From: G963677915 sp963677915
GTDB lineage: Bacteria; Bacillota; Clostridia; Lachnospirales; Vallitaleaceae
Assembly: GCA_963677915.2 (NCBI GenBank)
Contig: CAXXGE010000038.1
Coordinates: 1 to 64,000, forward strand
Direction of reading: 5' to 3'
DNA length: 64,000 nt
The translations under genes and the position numbers were made by a program. Positions 62,925 to 64,000 of the stretch are shown one piece after another. Position 1 is the first letter of the stretch. Each line of letters opens with the position of its first letter. Below the pieces are notes generated by a model, which made no database searches, had not been told where the DNA came from, and worked only from the letters and a program-made list of their open reading frames with translations.

Positions 62925-63563
62925 TTGAACAGTACTGTAAAGAAAATCAATGAAAATAAAATCATAGCGATCTTCCGGGGGGTAGATCTGGAAAAGGTTA
63001 TACCAGCTGCAAGAGCGTTGCTTCGAGGTGGCATTAAGTTGATGGAAATCACATTCGATCAGACCAGCTTAACATGCGAAGAGGATACTTGCTCAGCAAT
63101 AAGGAAGCTAAGTGATTTATCCGATGAGCTGTGTATTGGTGCGGGTACAGTTATGACAGAACAACAAGTCGAGGCGGCTGTGGCAGCTGGTGCTAAATAC
63201 ATCATATCTCCCAATACAAATATTGACGTCATCAAAAAGACAATAGAAATGAATGCTGTATCGATACCGGGTGCACTGACACCATCTGAAGCTTCTGCTG
63301 CTTATGAAGCGGGTGCGCACTTTATCAAGATGTTTCCTGCAGGAAGTTTAGGTCTGGATTACATTAAAGCAGTACGTGCACCATTGAAACATATTCCTAT
63401 GCTAGCGGTTGGAGGCGTCAACGAACACAATATCGGTGATTTCTTTAAAACAGGCCTTTGTGGTGTGGGAATAGGATCCAACATTGTAGACTTGAACTTG
63501 ATTAATAATGGGAAATTTGAAGAACTCGAGTTATTGGCTAAAAAATACACTTCGCAAATATAA
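62925..63563 (+). CDS. kdgA: KDPG/KDG-type aldolase
   Basis: 212 residues from TTG 62925, with AGGAGAG seven bases upstream; an in-frame ATG at 62883 lacks a site. STVKKINENKIIAIFRGVDL starts the family. Glu in GIKLMEITF, GAGTVMTEQQVEAAVAAGAK, Schiff-base Lys in HFIKMFPAGS and LAVGGVN are the class I aldolase motifs. It splits 2-keto-3-deoxy-6-phosphogluconate to pyruvate and glyceraldehyde 3-phosphate, using the product of the kinase encoded next. Confidence 0.93.
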   Translation: MNSTVKKINENKIIAIFRGVDLEKVIPAARALLRGGIKLMEITFDQTSLTCEEDTCSAIRKLSDLSDELCIGAGTVMTEQQVEAAVAAGAKYIISPNTNIDVIKKTIEMNAVSIPGALTPSEASAAYEAGAHFIKMFPAGSLGLDYIKAVRAPLKHIPMLAVGGVNEHNIGDFFKTGLCGVGIGSNIVDLNLINNGKFEELELLAKKYTSQI

Positions 63564-63576
63564 AGGAGAAAAGAAG

Positions 63577-64000
63577 ATGGGAAAAGTAGTTTGTTTTGGT
63601 GAAATAATGGGACGCTTAAATCCTGAAGGTTATTTGCGGATAGGGCAAGCAAAAAAACTGGAATTATCTTTCGCGGGAGGAGAAGCAAACGTTGCAGTTT
63701 CCTTGGCGAATTATGGACTTGATGCGGATTTTGTAACAAAGCTGCCAGACAATGATCTGTCAAAAGCAGTAATCAGAGATCTCAAGGGTTATGGTGTAGG
63801 TGTATCTAATATTGTATTTGGCGGAGACCGACTAGGCATGTACTATGTTGAGAAGGGTGCGTCACAGAGAGCATCAAAAGTCATATATGACAGAAAATAT
63901 TCTTCTATTTCGATGGCTGAAAATGGAGACTTTGATTGGAATGAGATTTTTGACGGTGCGACTTGGTTTCATTTTACAGGAATAACAGCTGCACTATCAA
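63577..64000 (+). CDS. kdgK: 2-keto-3-deoxygluconate kinase, 3' end outside window
   Basis: At least 141 codons run to the window edge without a stop. GKVVCFGEIMGRLNPEGYLR and LSFAGGEANVAVSLANYGLD are the N-terminal PfkB/ribokinase motifs typical of KdgK. AAAGGAG precedes the ATG, 13 bases after the aldolase stop. It phosphorylates 2-keto-3-deoxygluconate for the aldolase. The C-terminal ATP site lies beyond the window. Confidence 0.88.
   Translation, partial: MGKVVCFGEIMGRLNPEGYLRIGQAKKLELSFAGGEANVAVSLANYGLDADFVTKLPDNDLSKAVIRDLKGYGVGVSNIVFGGDRLGMYYVEKGASQRASKVIYDRKYSSISMAENGDFDWNEIFDGATWFHFTGITAALS

Noticed and set aside
1..64000. tRNA or rRNA genes and riboswitches
   Set aside because: I looked for cloverleaf-like or conserved riboswitch sequence in the intergenic gaps and found none I could support.

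Overview
The window is bacterial DNA, most likely from a Clostridia-type Firmicute. All supported genes are on the + strand. AGGAGG-type ribosome sites are strong, with frequent GTG and TTG starts. The phage genes resemble Firmicutes siphoviruses, and the last gene of the lysis cassette has an SLH cell-wall domain. The species cannot be named from sequence alone. Nearly all functional names rest on recognised motifs and family resemblance, not on a database search.

Positions 1 to about 39,150 are most of a cos/HK97-type siphovirus prophage whose left end lies outside the window. Its order is: regulatory genes (HTH protein, antirepressor); replication and recombination (DUF2800 nuclease-like, DUF2815, family A DNA polymerase, VapE-type primase-helicase, a non-coding probable origin, VRR-NUC nuclease, SNF2-type helicase); a DUF1492-type late regulator; an accessory zone with a PD-(D/E)XK gene and a HEPN-like gene; two HNH genes and a ParB/methyltransferase remnant; small and large terminase, portal, ClpP-type protease and capsid; connector and tail genes; holin and amidase; and three tandem serine recombinases. 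The prophage carries two self-splicing-type elements. A 135-residue mini-intein lies inside the polymerase fingers motif. A 263-nt insertion in the gp10-type gene has the end architecture of a group I intron, and its precise removal restores a full-length protein.

Positions about 39,400 to 53,450 are a carbohydrate-acid operon that closely parallels the E. coli yiaK-S (2,3-diketo-L-gulonate/L-xylulose) system. It holds a TRAP transporter (DctP, DctQ, DctM), a YhcH/YiaL protein, an L-xylulokinase-like kinase, UlaE/SgbU-type and SgbE/UlaF-type epimerases, and a YiaK-type reductase. A LacI-type regulator lies between two identical 1,097-bp copies of the dctP region. Four near-identical palindromes (consensus TGTAATCGATTACA) sit in the two dctP leaders. 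In the first leader they alternate with T-tailed hairpins. The last three enzyme genes are all frameshifted, and the operon ends at an IS6-family element whose transposase is also frameshifted.

Positions about 54,500 to 64,000 hold a PHP-family phosphatase, a FadR-type GntR regulator and a second TRAP operon. The operon encodes DctP, DctQ, DctM, a D-2-hydroxyacid dehydrogenase, an RraA-like protein, a LarA-like protein, KDPG aldolase and the start of a KDG kinase. This suggests that an imported sugar acid is funnelled through 2-keto-3-deoxygluconate to pyruvate and glyceraldehyde 3-phosphate.

Two stretches (16.2-17.9 kb and 51.0-53.6 kb) hold many single-base frameshifts in otherwise well-conserved genes. 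Either these genes are decaying or the sequence is locally unreliable there.
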